A stretch of 37,595 nucleotides of DNA from Beijerinckiaceae bacterium (GCA_947498445.1 CANMLK010000011.1:1-37595), one strand, 5' to 3'; numbered from the stretch's first letter, positions 9,138-18,628 are shown. Numbers and translations are program-made. Notes: generated from the letters alone by a model not told the origin.

Positions 9138-10124
9138 ATGAGCAAGCTCAAACTCACCCTCGCGGTTGGCGACTACGAAATCACCAAGCCGCTGAAGGAC
9201 GGAACCGTCACGCCAGACGGCATTGAGCTGAACGTGCTCACCGCGATGGATTCGACAACGCGCCATTGGCGCTTCCTGCGCAACCAGGATTTCGACATCG
9301 CGGAAGTATCCTGCTCGTCCTACATCGCATCCAAGGACAAGGGATTTCCGTTCGAGGCCATTCCGGTGTTCCTGCATCGCCGCTTCCGTCACGGCTTCAT
9401 CTTCATCAACACAACGAAGGGCATCAAGGAGCCGAAGGATCTCATCGGCAAGAAGGTTGGCCTGAAGCAATATCAATCGAGCGCGATTCTCTGGCTGCGC
9501 GGCTTGCTCGATCATCAATACGGCGTGCCGTTCAAGTCGATCGACTGGTACACCGAGCTTGAAGAAGCCATCGACTTCAAAAAGCCGGAAGGGCTTCGCC
9601 TGCAGCGTATTCCCGACGACAAGTCTATTGAGACAATGCTGGCCGAAGGCGAGATTGACGCGCTTATTCATCCCGATCTCATCCAGCCGCTGCTGGACAA
9701 GGACCCCCGCGTTGGCCGCCTCTTTCCCAACTACAAGCAGGAAGAGGTCGACTTCTACAAGCGCACGCAGATATTCCCGATCATGCACGTTGTCGGCATC
9801 AAGAAAGAGATCGTCGAGCAGTATCCCTGGGTGCCGCTTAATCTCTTCCACGCCTTCAACGCCGCAAAGAGCGTCGGCATGAAGCGCATGGAAAATCCCC
9901 GCGTCGCGCCGCTCGCGTGGTATCGCGAAGCATGGGAAGAGCAGGAAGAGATTCTGGGTTCCGATCCGTGGGAATACGGCCTGACCGAGAAGAATCGCTA
10001 CCAACTCGAAATGCTTGTGCGCTTTTCGCACGAGCAGGGATTGCTCAGCCGCGAAATCCCGCTGGAAGAATTGTTCCTGCCGGTTTCGCAAGGTCACAAG
10101 CGCGGTCACGTTTTCCGCGTGTAA
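9138..10124 (+). CDS. 4,5-dihydroxyphthalate decarboxylase-like protein (PBP-fold, no signal peptide)
   Basis: LTLAVGDYEITKPLKDGTVTPDGIELNVLT...FDIAEVSCSSYIASKDKG...VFLHRRFRHGFIFINTTKGIKEPKDLIGKKVGLKQYQSSAILWLRGLL, Pht5-type motif series. Confidence 0.88.
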   Translation: MSKLKLTLAVGDYEITKPLKDGTVTPDGIELNVLTAMDSTTRHWRFLRNQDFDIAEVSCSSYIASKDKGFPFEAIPVFLHRRFRHGFIFINTTKGIKEPKDLIGKKVGLKQYQSSAILWLRGLLDHQYGVPFKSIDWYTELEEAIDFKKPEGLRLQRIPDDKSIETMLAEGEIDALIHPDLIQPLLDKDPRVGRLFPNYKQEEVDFYKRTQIFPIMHVVGIKKEIVEQYPWVPLNLFHAFNAAKSVGMKRMENPRVAPLAWYREAWEEQEEILGSDPWEYGLTEKNRYQLEMLVRFSHEQGLLSREIPLEELFLPVSQGHKRGHVFRV

Positions 10125-10187
10125 TTCGATACGACGCCGCGGCGCGTCACGCGCGCCGCTCAATTCCTTCGAACGGCGCGAGACAGA

Positions 10188-11057
10188 ATGAAACTTCCGC
10201 AATTCGACTACCAGGCGCCCGCCAGCCTCTCCGAAGCCGTCGCGCTTCTGATGGCCGGCAACGGCGACGCCCGTCCCCTGTCCGGCGGACAGAGCATCTT
10301 GCCAATCATGGCGTTTCGCCTCGCCGAGCCCAGCTTGCTCGTCGATCTTCGTAACATTCCCGATCTGCGCGGGATTGAAATTAGCGCTGCGGGCGTGCGC
10401 ATTGGCGCAATGGTTCGCTGGCGCGACATTCTCGACAACGCGCAATTGAAAGTCGTGTTGCCGCTTCTGCCCGAAGCGATCGAGCACGTCGCCCATTACC
10501 AGGTGCGCAATCGCGGCACGATTGGCGGCAGCCTCGCCCATGCCGACCCCGCATCGGAAATGCCCGCCGTGGCGCTGGCGCTGGACGCTGTCATCGAAGT
10601 CGTTGGCGCCAAGGGCAAACGTGATATCGCGGCTGGCGATCTCTTCACCGGTTCGTTGTCGACGTCGCTGTCTCATGACGAGATCATCGTCGCTGTACGC
10701 TTCCCCGCCTGGCCCGCGGCGCGCGCTTACGCCTTCGAAGAGTTCGCGCGCCGCCGCGGCGACTTTGCGCTGGCGGGCGTAGCGGCTTGTTACGATGTTG
10801 ACGCCCAGGGCCGCGCCAAGAACGTGCGCGTCTCGGCGCTCTCCATCGCTGACACGCCTATCCGCCTTAAAGCCGCCGAAGCTGCGATGGAAGGCCGCGT
10901 CATGGACGCGGACGCGATCAAGGCTGCTTCCGCCGCCGCATCGGCAGAGGTCGATCCGGCTGGCGACATTCACGCGAGCGCACGTTATCGCAAGGCGCTC
11001 GTCGGCACACTCCTTGGCCGTGCGCTCACGCGCGCCGCCGCCCGCACAGCGAGGTAA
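10188..11057 (+). CDS. Mo-hydroxylase FAD-binding (medium, CoxM-like) subunit
   Basis: MKLPQFDYQAPASLSEAVALLMAGNGDARPLSGGQSILPIMAFRLAEPSLLVDLRNI...VRNRGTIGGSLAHADPASEMP. Confidence 0.95.
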   Translation: MKLPQFDYQAPASLSEAVALLMAGNGDARPLSGGQSILPIMAFRLAEPSLLVDLRNIPDLRGIEISAAGVRIGAMVRWRDILDNAQLKVVLPLLPEAIEHVAHYQVRNRGTIGGSLAHADPASEMPAVALALDAVIEVVGAKGKRDIAAGDLFTGSLSTSLSHDEIIVAVRFPAWPAARAYAFEEFARRRGDFALAGVAACYDVDAQGRAKNVRVSALSIADTPIRLKAAEAAMEGRVMDADAIKAASAAASAEVDPAGDIHASARYRKALVGTLLGRALTRAAARTAR

Positions 11058-11058
11058 C

Positions 11059-11541
11059 ATGTCCGTCCGCTTTGAGGTGAACGGCAAGTCCGTTTCCGTT
11101 GACGTTTCCCCACGCACGACGCTGGCAGACTGCCTGCGTCACGAACTGCATCTCACAGGCACGCATGTGGGCTGTGAGCATGGCGTTTGTGGCGCTTGCA
11201 CCGTGATCGTGAATGGCGACGCCGTGCGCTCGTGCCTCATGCTTGCAGTGCAAGCCAATGGCGCAAAAGTAACGACGGTTGAAGGCCTCTCGCCAGAAGA
11301 GGGGCTTTCGCCGCTGCAGACTGCGTTCAAGACGCATCACGCGCTGCAATGCGGCTTCTGCACGCCGGGCATGCTGACCACGATTCATGCGCTGCTCAGC
11401 GAAGAGCCGAACGCCGATGAAGACCGCATCCGCGACGTGATCTCCGGCAATCTCTGTCGCTGCACGGGCTACATCACAATTGTCGAAGCGGCGATGGATG
11501 CGCGCGCGTCCTATCAGCAGAGCCGGGGTGACAAAGAATGA
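11059..11541 (+). CDS. Mo-hydroxylase 2Fe-2S (small, CoxS-like) subunit
   Basis: GTHVGCEHGVCGACTVIVNGDAVRSCLML and CGFCTPGMLTT...GNLCRCTGY; true start ATG 11059 (the ORF-track start 10795 lies inside the upstream gene). Confidence 0.95.
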   Translation: MSVRFEVNGKSVSVDVSPRTTLADCLRHELHLTGTHVGCEHGVCGACTVIVNGDAVRSCLMLAVQANGAKVTTVEGLSPEEGLSPLQTAFKTHHALQCGFCTPGMLTTIHALLSEEPNADEDRIRDVISGNLCRCTGYITIVEAAMDARASYQQSRGDKE

Positions 11542-13844
11542 AACCGCATCACGGCGCTCACACGAGCAACACATACATCGGCGCCCATATCGAGCGCGTC
11601 GAGGATTATCGCTTCCTGCGCGGTGAGGGAAAATACCTCGACGACATATCGCGCGAAGGCCAGTGGCACGCCGCGTTCGTGCGCAGCCAGATTGCGCATG
11701 GCGTCATCCGTTCCATCGATGTTTCCAAGGCGCTCGCCATGCCGGGCGTTCGCGCGGTCATCACCGCCGCTGACATCGAAGGCGACATTCCGACGATTCC
11801 GTTCCGTCGCCCCAACCCGACCATTGGCCCCTACGCGCAACCCATCATAGCGCGCGACAAGGTGCGCTATTTTGGCGAACCGATTGCGATGATCCTTGCG
11901 GACTCGCCCGAGCTGGCTGAAGACGCGCTGCAGGGCGTGACCGCAGATATCGAGCAATTGCCAGTCATCATCGACTGCAAGAGCGCGATGGCGGACAAGT
12001 CGCTCCTGTTCGACGTCACCGGCTCGAACCTCGCCTCCATCTTCAACGCCGACAAGGGCGATGTGGACGCAGCGTTCGCGGCCGCGGACTTTATTATTCG
12101 CGATCAGCTTTCAACGCAGCGCCAGACTGCGTTGCCCATGGAGACGCGCGGGCTTCTGGCCGAGTGGGACGCCAAGAACGGCAAGCTCACCGTTTCTGGC
12201 GCCGCCAAACTGCCGTTCTTCAACCGCTCGACCATGGCCGCAATGATGAACCTGCCGGAAACGGCTGTCGATTACATCGAACTCGATGTCGGCGGCGGTT
12301 TTGGCGCACGCGGCGAATTCTATCCGGAAGATTTTCTCGTCGCGTTTGGCGCGCGCAAGTTCGACCGGCCTGTGAAGTGGATTGAAGATCGCCGCGAACA
12401 TCTCATGGCCATTGGCCATTCGCGCGAAGCGTCCTGCGATGTCGAACTTGCGTTCAGCAAGGACGGCGTGATGCTGGGTATGCGCGGTGACCTGTTTCTC
12501 AACATCGGCGCTTATGTGCGCCCCAACGGCATGACGCCGGTGCGCAACGCCGCGCAATTCATGTCTGGCCCGTATCGTATGCCTGCAATTCACATTGCAG
12601 CTTACGCATGCGTGACGAACAAGACGCCCGCAGGCACGTATCGTGGGCCCGGTCGCTATGAAGGCAATTTCTTTATCGAACGCTTGATCGATCAGGCCGC
12701 TGCGGGCCTTGGCGTCGACAGGCTTGAAATTCGCCGGCGCAATTTGCTGACGCACGAAGAAATGCCTTATTCACTCGCCACGGTGCTGCCGAGCGACGGG
12801 CGCGCCGACACGCAATGCGACTCGGGCGATTATCGCGTCTGCTTTGACGCCTGCGTGCAGGAAGCCAACTGGGCGGAGAAGTCCAAGCTGCAGGGCAAAC
12901 TGATTGACGGCCGTTATCACGGCGTCGCAATCGGCTGCTTCATTGAAGGCGGCGCATCGGGACCGCAGGAAAACGCCCGCATGGTGCTGGAGAAGAACGG
13001 CGACATCTCGCTCTTCGCCGGCTCGTCGGGCATCGGGCAGGGTATCGAAACAATCCTTGCGCAGATCGCAGCGGACTATCTCGAAATCCCCATGGAGCGC
13101 ATCACTGTGTTCCATGGCTCGACCAACCTTCTCAAGCAAGGCTGGGGCTCTTACGGATCGCGCGCCACTGTAATGGGCGGCTCTGCTGTTATCGACGCGT
13201 GCAAGAAACTGCTGGCGCTGTTCCGTATCTCGGCCGCAAAGAGGCTTGGCGTCGAGCCCGATGCGATCACGATTGCTGAAGGCGTTGCGCGCCTGGCGGA
13301 CGGCCGCTCAGTGCCGTTGGCGGAAGTTGCGTCCGATCATCTTGAAGTTGACGGCAGCTTCAAGAACCAGACCCCGACATACACGTACGGCTCCGCCTTC
13401 GCCCACGTTGCGGTGGACCCCGGCACCGGCCATGTCGATGTTGTCGATTACGTCGTGGTTGACGATGTTGGGCGCATCATCAATTCAATGACGTTGCATG
13501 GTCAGGTGATGGGCGCCGCCGTGCAGGGCTTTGGCAGCGTGTTCACCGAAGAGCTGATCTACAACGACGAAGGCCAATTGCTCGTTGGTTCTCTTGCCGA
13601 CTATCTCATCCCGACTGCGAGCGATTACCCCGTCGTGCGCTGCGTCTCGATGGAGCAATTTCCGTCACCCACAAATCCGCTTGGCGCCAAGGGCGCTGGC
13701 GAAGGCGGCATCATTCCTGTCGGCGGCGTTGTTACGAACGCTGTGGCCAATGCGCTGTCTTCGTTTGGTGTGCAGCCGAAGACGTTGCCGCTCACGCCCT
13801 CGCGTGTGTGGGAAATGATCGAGGATGCGCGCGTCCGCGCATAA
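11538..13844 (+). CDS. Mo-hydroxylase large (CoxL-like) molybdopterin-binding subunit
   Basis: ERVEDYRFLRGEGKYLDDI...DVGGGFGARGEFYPED...VKWIEDRREHL...NKTPAGTYRGPGRYEGNFFIERLID...GAKGAGEGG; ATGA overlap with the upstream gene. Confidence 0.95.
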   Translation: MKPHHGAHTSNTYIGAHIERVEDYRFLRGEGKYLDDISREGQWHAAFVRSQIAHGVIRSIDVSKALAMPGVRAVITAADIEGDIPTIPFRRPNPTIGPYAQPIIARDKVRYFGEPIAMILADSPELAEDALQGVTADIEQLPVIIDCKSAMADKSLLFDVTGSNLASIFNADKGDVDAAFAAADFIIRDQLSTQRQTALPMETRGLLAEWDAKNGKLTVSGAAKLPFFNRSTMAAMMNLPETAVDYIELDVGGGFGARGEFYPEDFLVAFGARKFDRPVKWIEDRREHLMAIGHSREASCDVELAFSKDGVMLGMRGDLFLNIGAYVRPNGMTPVRNAAQFMSGPYRMPAIHIAAYACVTNKTPAGTYRGPGRYEGNFFIERLIDQAAAGLGVDRLEIRRRNLLTHEEMPYSLATVLPSDGRADTQCDSGDYRVCFDACVQEANWAEKSKLQGKLIDGRYHGVAIGCFIEGGASGPQENARMVLEKNGDISLFAGSSGIGQGIETILAQIAADYLEIPMERITVFHGSTNLLKQGWGSYGSRATVMGGSAVIDACKKLLALFRISAAKRLGVEPDAITIAEGVARLADGRSVPLAEVASDHLEVDGSFKNQTPTYTYGSAFAHVAVDPGTGHVDVVDYVVVDDVGRIINSMTLHGQVMGAAVQGFGSVFTEELIYNDEGQLLVGSLADYLIPTASDYPVVRCVSMEQFPSPTNPLGAKGAGEGGIIPVGGVVTNAVANALSSFGVQPKTLPLTPSRVWEMIEDARVRA

Positions 13845-13867
13845 CAAGGCAAGCCGGTATTAATTGG

Positions 13868-13901
13868 AGGCCCCGCAGTTCAGATGCGGGGCCTTTTTTT
13901 T
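13868..13901 (+). terminator. strong Rho-independent terminator
   Basis: AGGCCCCGCA-gttcaga-TGCGGGGCCT then an 8-T tract, just after the CoxL-like stop. Confidence 0.92.
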
Positions 13902-14132
13902 CGCGAACTCGCGACATTTCCAGATTCGCAAAAGGCGCATCACGCTTGGGCAATTTGCATCCTGCAGATGCAAAAATGGATCTCAATGTGCGTAACTTAA
14001 AATCTTGCTGGTGTCCCAAAATTGGCGTAGTTTTTCAAAAGTGGTCAGAAGGCTACTCTTCGCTGTGCACGATAAAGTTTTGATTCCATACAATGCGCCT
14101 CGCGGTCATGCGGGCGCTGACGAGGTGACATC

Positions 14133-15152
14133 ATGCGTGACACATGGCTGCGATCGCTGGCGCTTGCGTCTGTTGTATCTGCATCGACTTTTTCTGCAGC
14201 GTTGAGCCAGGCGCCGGCCGAATTCTTCAAGGGCAAGAACGTCAATCTGGTCGTCGGCTTCACGGCGGGCGGCGGATACGATCAATATGCCCGCGTCTTC
14301 GCGCGGCACTTTGACAAGCATATTCCCGGACGGCCAAACGTTGTTGTGCAGAACGCGCCCGGCGCCGGAAGCCTGACGGCGGTAAAGCGTCTCGATGCGT
14401 CGTTTCCAGCTGATGGCACAAACATCGTCACATTCAACTACGGCCTCATTACCGAGTCGCTGACGCATCCTGAAAAGACCAGTGTCAACTTCACGCAATA
14501 TCGCTGGATCGGATCTATTACGCGCGATTTTCGTGTCTGCTACACGTGGCACGAAACGGGAATGAAGACCTGGGACGATGTCGCCAAGCGCAACGAGGTT
14601 GTTTTCGGTACAACGGGGCCGGGCACGAGCGTCTACATCAACGGCGCCATTCTGCGCAATGTGTTTGGGCTGAAGGTGCGTCAGATTCTTGGCTATCCTG
14701 GCAGCGCCGAAACACGTCTTGCGCTGGAGCGCGGCGAGCTGCACGCCGATTGCAACTCATGGAGTAGCATTCCCGAGGACTGGATTCGCGACAAGAAGAT
14801 CGTGCCGTTCGTGCTCTTCACAACGGGGCGCTCGCCAGACATGCCAAAGGATTTGCCCTACATCGGCGCGTTCGCGAAGACTGATGAACAGAAAACCATA
14901 CTCGACGTGCTGACGGCGGCAGGCGAGTTGGCGCGCCCTTACATCGTCTCGCCAAAGGTGCCCGCCGATCGCGTCGAAGCTCTGCGCACAGCCTTCGACG
15001 CGACGATGAAGGACAAGGACTATCTTGCGGAGGCGGGCAAATCGTTGATGCCGGTTTACCCCATCAGCGGCGCTGAGGCTGAAGGCATCGCCGCGCGCAT
15101 TTACGCAGTGCCGCCGGAGATGGTCGCCAAGGCGAAGAAGGCGGCGGAATAA
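14133..15152 (+). CDS. Bug/TctC-family TTT substrate-binding protein
   Basis: Signal peptide, then EFFKGKNVNLVVGFTAGGGYDQYARVFARHFDKHIPGRPNVVVQNAPGAGSLTAVKRL. Confidence 0.92.
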   Translation: MRDTWLRSLALASVVSASTFSAALSQAPAEFFKGKNVNLVVGFTAGGGYDQYARVFARHFDKHIPGRPNVVVQNAPGAGSLTAVKRLDASFPADGTNIVTFNYGLITESLTHPEKTSVNFTQYRWIGSITRDFRVCYTWHETGMKTWDDVAKRNEVVFGTTGPGTSVYINGAILRNVFGLKVRQILGYPGSAETRLALERGELHADCNSWSSIPEDWIRDKKIVPFVLFTTGRSPDMPKDLPYIGAFAKTDEQKTILDVLTAAGELARPYIVSPKVPADRVEALRTAFDATMKDKDYLAEAGKSLMPVYPISGAEAEGIAARIYAVPPEMVAKAKKAAE

Positions 15153-15221
15153 AAATACGCTATCATGATGATAGCGGGCAGTCGCCCGCTTCATCGTTCA
15201 TTCTGACGCAAGGCGAGCCTG

Positions 15222-16037
15222 ATGCGCATTTCTTTCTGTCCATGTCACCGCGCGCAGTTCGCAACGCCCGCTTCATCAAGCGCGTCCCATGGCCCGGTGT
15301 CCGGCGGCGCCATCGATCCCTCACTGAAACTCGACATCGCCATCGGCAGCCGCATCTGCGCAACCGAAGACGTGTTCGACGCTTATGGCCATCTTTCGGT
15401 GCGTCATCCCCACGCCCCGGATCGTTTCCTGATGACGCGCTCCATGCCGCCTGCGCTCGCAACAAGCGACGATGTGGTTGAACTTGATCTGGAATCCAAC
15501 GGGTGCGCCGGCAACACGAAGCCGCTCTTTCTGGAGCGCTTCATCCACGGCGAAATTTACAAGACGCGGCCGGATGTGAACGCCATCGTGCACAGCCATT
15601 CGTTGTCGGTTGTGCCTTTCACAGTGGTGGAACAGCCGATGCAGGCCATGTTCCACACCGCCGCCCATGTCGCGGCGGGCGCGCCTGTGTTCGATATTGA
15701 GGACGAGTTCGGCGAAACCGACATGCTGATCAGCGATCGCATGAAGGGCGCCTCCCTCGCGCGCACGCTTGGCGACAAGAGCATCTGCCTCATGCGCGGC
15801 CACGGCTCCGTCGCTGTCGGGCCCAGCCTTCAGCACGCGGTCATGCGCGCGGTCTACACCGAGGTGAACGCCAAGCTTCAACTGAATGCAAAGCTTTTGG
15901 GCGGACGCATGAAGCCGCTGAGCGCGCGCGAGGGCGAGCTTGCGGACGCGGTGAATCTGCTTGGCGTGGGGCGTCCGTGGGAATTGTGGAAGACGCAGAC
16001 CTTGCGCGCCATGCGGGCCGAAGGCGTTCTGACATGA
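15222..16037 (+). CDS. class II aldolase/adducin-family protein (possible aldolase or decarboxylase)
   Basis: RPDVNAIVHSHSLSVVPFTVVEQPMQAMFHTAAHV...LMRGHGSVAVGPSLQHAVMRAVYTEVNAKLQ: HSHS and RGHG metal/active-site motifs. N-terminal start uncertain. Confidence 0.85.
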   Translation: MRISFCPCHRAQFATPASSSASHGPVSGGAIDPSLKLDIAIGSRICATEDVFDAYGHLSVRHPHAPDRFLMTRSMPPALATSDDVVELDLESNGCAGNTKPLFLERFIHGEIYKTRPDVNAIVHSHSLSVVPFTVVEQPMQAMFHTAAHVAAGAPVFDIEDEFGETDMLISDRMKGASLARTLGDKSICLMRGHGSVAVGPSLQHAVMRAVYTEVNAKLQLNAKLLGGRMKPLSAREGELADAVNLLGVGRPWELWKTQTLRAMRAEGVLT

Positions 16038-16040
16038 CGG

Positions 16041-16991
16041 TCAGGCGCTGCGCACTTTCTGGCGCGCCGAGAGAAACTTGCTGAAGTCCTCGACATCCAC
16101 ACGCTTGCCAGCGCTTGCGTTGTCGAGCAGATGGCGGATGCAGGCAAGCGCAGCAGGCCCCTTCAGGGCGCGCGACCACATTTCCGTGACGGACTTTTCA
16201 TGCAGCGCAATGGCGTCGGGCGCTGATGTAATCATCGCAACGCCGACGCTGACGTTGGGTTCGCCGCCAAGACGAAACGGGCTGAGCACCAGGCAGCGCC
16301 TGTCCGGCTGACGGATGAGCTGGAAGCCAGTGTGCGGCAACGTATCGAGGACGATGCCGACTTGCACGCCCATCGGCTGCTCTTCGATGAGATTGGCGAA
16401 ATGCTGAATCTCGCGACGCGCAAGCGCCTTGCGCTTGCCGAGAACGGATTCGCTCAAGCCCGCGCGACCAATGAAGCCATGGTTGAGAAAGCGCTCGATT
16501 TCAAAGGCGGAAATCAGGTTCACGACATGGGGTGTGCGCTCGCGATAGCAGCGTTTGCGCGCCTGCAGAATGTCGATGATCTTTGGGATGTCGCCCATCG
16601 CCTTTGAGCGTTCGGGCGCATTCTTGCTGATGTTCTCAGTCAGCACCTCTTGCAGCGTTGGCAAGAAGGAGTCCGAGGCCAGCAAGAAAGAGATGGGCCC
16701 GGCGAGCACAACAATGTGCTCCGCCGTTTCTTCAATTTGCCGCACGCGCTCGAAATAGCTGACGGCGGAGGGGATGTATTCGATACCTACGCCCAGAAGC
16801 GTGGGAATGGAGACGCCGAGCAGCTCGGCGAGCTTGTCGAGCGTCTCGATCTTGGCGAGTTCGCCTTTTTCAAACCGGTAGAGCGCCGTGCGCGAGATGC
16901 CAAGCTGTTTGGCGATCTCGTCCGCGCTCAGGCCCGAGCCCATGCGATAGGCCCGGAGCCTGTTTCCGATTTCATCAAAACGAAAAGCCAT
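16041..16991 (-). CDS. XRE-family transcriptional regulator with large C-terminal domain
   Basis: N-terminal HTH: IGNRLRAYRMGSGLSADEIAKQLGISRTALYRFEKGELAKIETLDKLAELLGVSIPTLLG; about 240 aa C-terminal domain not recognised. Confidence 0.9.
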   Translation of the reverse strand: MAFRFDEIGNRLRAYRMGSGLSADEIAKQLGISRTALYRFEKGELAKIETLDKLAELLGVSIPTLLGVGIEYIPSAVSYFERVRQIEETAEHIVVLAGPISFLLASDSFLPTLQEVLTENISKNAPERSKAMGDIPKIIDILQARKRCYRERTPHVVNLISAFEIERFLNHGFIGRAGLSESVLGKRKALARREIQHFANLIEEQPMGVQVGIVLDTLPHTGFQLIRQPDRRCLVLSPFRLGGEPNVSVGVAMITSAPDAIALHEKSVTEMWSRALKGPAALACIRHLLDNASAGKRVDVEDFSKFLSARQKVRSA

Positions 16992-17031
16992 GTCGATTTA
17001 CCGCGCCGAACAGCACAAGGATTGCGTCAGA

Positions 17032-18486
17032 TCACCATTCGGGCGGCAGGAACGAGCTGAACTTGTCGCGAACCTGCTTTTCGAGCTTGTCGCTGTTCTT
17101 CACCACTTCTGGCCAGGTGTCCATACGGTTCCACGGCGTGCACGCGTCGATGACCATGCGCGAGTTCATGTTGTGCTTGTCGGAGGGGTACGACATCGGA
17201 TCAAGATGCGTGCTCCAGCAGCCGTTGAGGATCTGCACATCGTCGCGCGGGTCGCAGCGCGTGCAGATCGACCAGACAACCTTGTCCATGTCGGCGGGGT
17301 CGATATCATCGTCCACGACGACGACGACGCGGTTGGCGTAGGCGCCTGCGTGGCATTGAGATGCGATGAGACCCGCTTGTTTGGAATGGCCGGCATACAT
17401 CTGCTTGATGGAAACCGTGAGCCACATGCGGCTGCCGCCCGCCTCGTGCGACCACACGCCCTTGACGCCAGGCACGCCAGCGGCCTCAAGCTCGTGCCAC
17501 ACCACGCCAGCGCGCGCTGTGCCGCGATAGAACGTGTCATCGTTGGGCGGGATGCCGGGAACCGCGCCCGTGAGGATCGGGTCGTTGCGATGCCACAGAC
17601 GCTCGATCCGGATGGCTGGGCGCATGGCGCGCCCGCCTGCGTAATAGCCGGTCCACTCGCCGAGCGGGCCTTCATCCACAAGATCGTCCTTGTGCACAAA
17701 ACCTTCAAAAGCAATTTCCGCTTCAGCGGGAATGGGCAGGCCAGTGACAGGCCCGTGGATAACGCGCACGGCGTCGCCCAGCAGGCCGCCAGCTGCGTCA
17801 AACTCGTTCTTGCCGTAAGGGATTTCGAGGCCAGCGACAGCGAACAGGCCGGGATGCACGCCGACGACGACGGCGATGGGGCAGGGCTTGCCGGCGTCAT
17901 GATACTTGCGCATCAGAATGTCACCGTGCTTGCCCTTCGAGATCATCACGGAGGCGGTCTTTTTATCGTGCGCCTGCACGCGATAGGCGCCGTAGTTCAC
18001 CCAGCCGGACTCGGGATCCTTCATGATGACCATGCAGCCGGTGCCGATGAAATAGCCGCCGTCTCCCTCATGCCAGCGCGGTGCGGGAATGGAGAGAAGG
18101 TCGATGTCATCGCCTTCAAATGAATTTTCGAGCAGAGCGCCGGTGTTCACAACCTTGGGCTCGATGGTGGGCGCATCGCGCATATAGTCGCGCCAGAAGC
18201 GCACGAGGTCGACTTCGGACGTGTTGGCGGGCAGGCCAAGCATCAACGAAATGCGCCGCACCGAGGTGAGCAGGTTCGACAGAACGCGGAAGCCGGGCTT
18301 GTAGCCGGGCACATTGTCGAACAGGACCGACGGGCGTCCCATTTTACGCATCGCGATGTCGATGATGCCGCCGATTTCCGCTTCACGGTCGGCGCCGCTC
18401 ACGTGAATCAATTCACCGGCCGCCTCCATCTGCTTGATCCAGTCTCGCAGATCCTGGCTTTGCGCCTTGCGTACGATAGCGTCCAC
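17032..18486 (-). CDS. UbiD-family (prenylated-FMN dependent) decarboxylase
   Basis: QDLRDWIKQMEAAGELIHV...PSVLFDNVPGYKPGFRVLSNLL...PAEAEIAFEGFVHKDDLVDEGPLGEWTGYY. GTG start 18486 (preceded by GAGGAGA) preferred over ATG 18567. Confidence 0.9.
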   Translation of the reverse strand: MDAIVRKAQSQDLRDWIKQMEAAGELIHVSGADREAEIGGIIDIAMRKMGRPSVLFDNVPGYKPGFRVLSNLLTSVRRISLMLGLPANTSEVDLVRFWRDYMRDAPTIEPKVVNTGALLENSFEGDDIDLLSIPAPRWHEGDGGYFIGTGCMVIMKDPESGWVNYGAYRVQAHDKKTASVMISKGKHGDILMRKYHDAGKPCPIAVVVGVHPGLFAVAGLEIPYGKNEFDAAGGLLGDAVRVIHGPVTGLPIPAEAEIAFEGFVHKDDLVDEGPLGEWTGYYAGGRAMRPAIRIERLWHRNDPILTGAVPGIPPNDDTFYRGTARAGVVWHELEAAGVPGVKGVWSHEAGGSRMWLTVSIKQMYAGHSKQAGLIASQCHAGAYANRVVVVVDDDIDPADMDKVVWSICTRCDPRDDVQILNGCWSTHLDPMSYPSDKHNMNSRMVIDACTPWNRMDTWPEVVKNSDKLEKQVRDKFSSFLPPEW

Positions 18487-18586
18487 CGACGTCTCCTCTG
18501 GTATGAAAAATGTGCAGAAGCGGTCGCCTGCCGGACCTATTGGAGCGTCCGCGATGTATCTTGGCAAGCTAGTCCGATTTTAGGGA

Positions 18587-18628
18587 TTTGTCCACAAATT
18601 GTGACGAGCAACAAAATTCGTGACAAGC
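18587..18628. promoter_or_regulatory. candidate tandem operator in the divergent ubiD/CoxL-like promoter region
   Basis: TTTGTccACAAA and CACAAATTGTG palindromes, then a second copy (CAACAAAATTCGTGACAAGC) 18 bp downstream. Confidence 0.5.

Noticed and set aside
9129-11117. 662-aa minus-strand ORF
   Set aside because: Lies antisense to the Pht5-like and CoxM-like genes, whose translations show clear family motifs; Arg/His/Ala-rich composition typical of a high-GC shadow ORF.
11139-11600. Gene-order repeats of coxS/coxM modules as possible recent tandem duplication
   Set aside because: Protein sequences of the three sets differ substantially outside the cofactor motifs; these look like old paralogues or independent acquisitions.
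12111-12755. 214-aa minus-strand ORF
   Set aside because: Antisense to the CoxL-like gene; shadow ORF.
10188-13844. Annotation as aerobic carbon monoxide dehydrogenase coxMSL
   Set aside because: The large-subunit loop reads TYRGPGR rather than AYRCSFR or AYRGAGR, so a CO-oxidising role is not supported.
16990-18123. 377-aa plus-strand ORF
   Set aside because: Antisense to the UbiD gene; His/Ala/Val-rich shadow translation without recognisable motifs.
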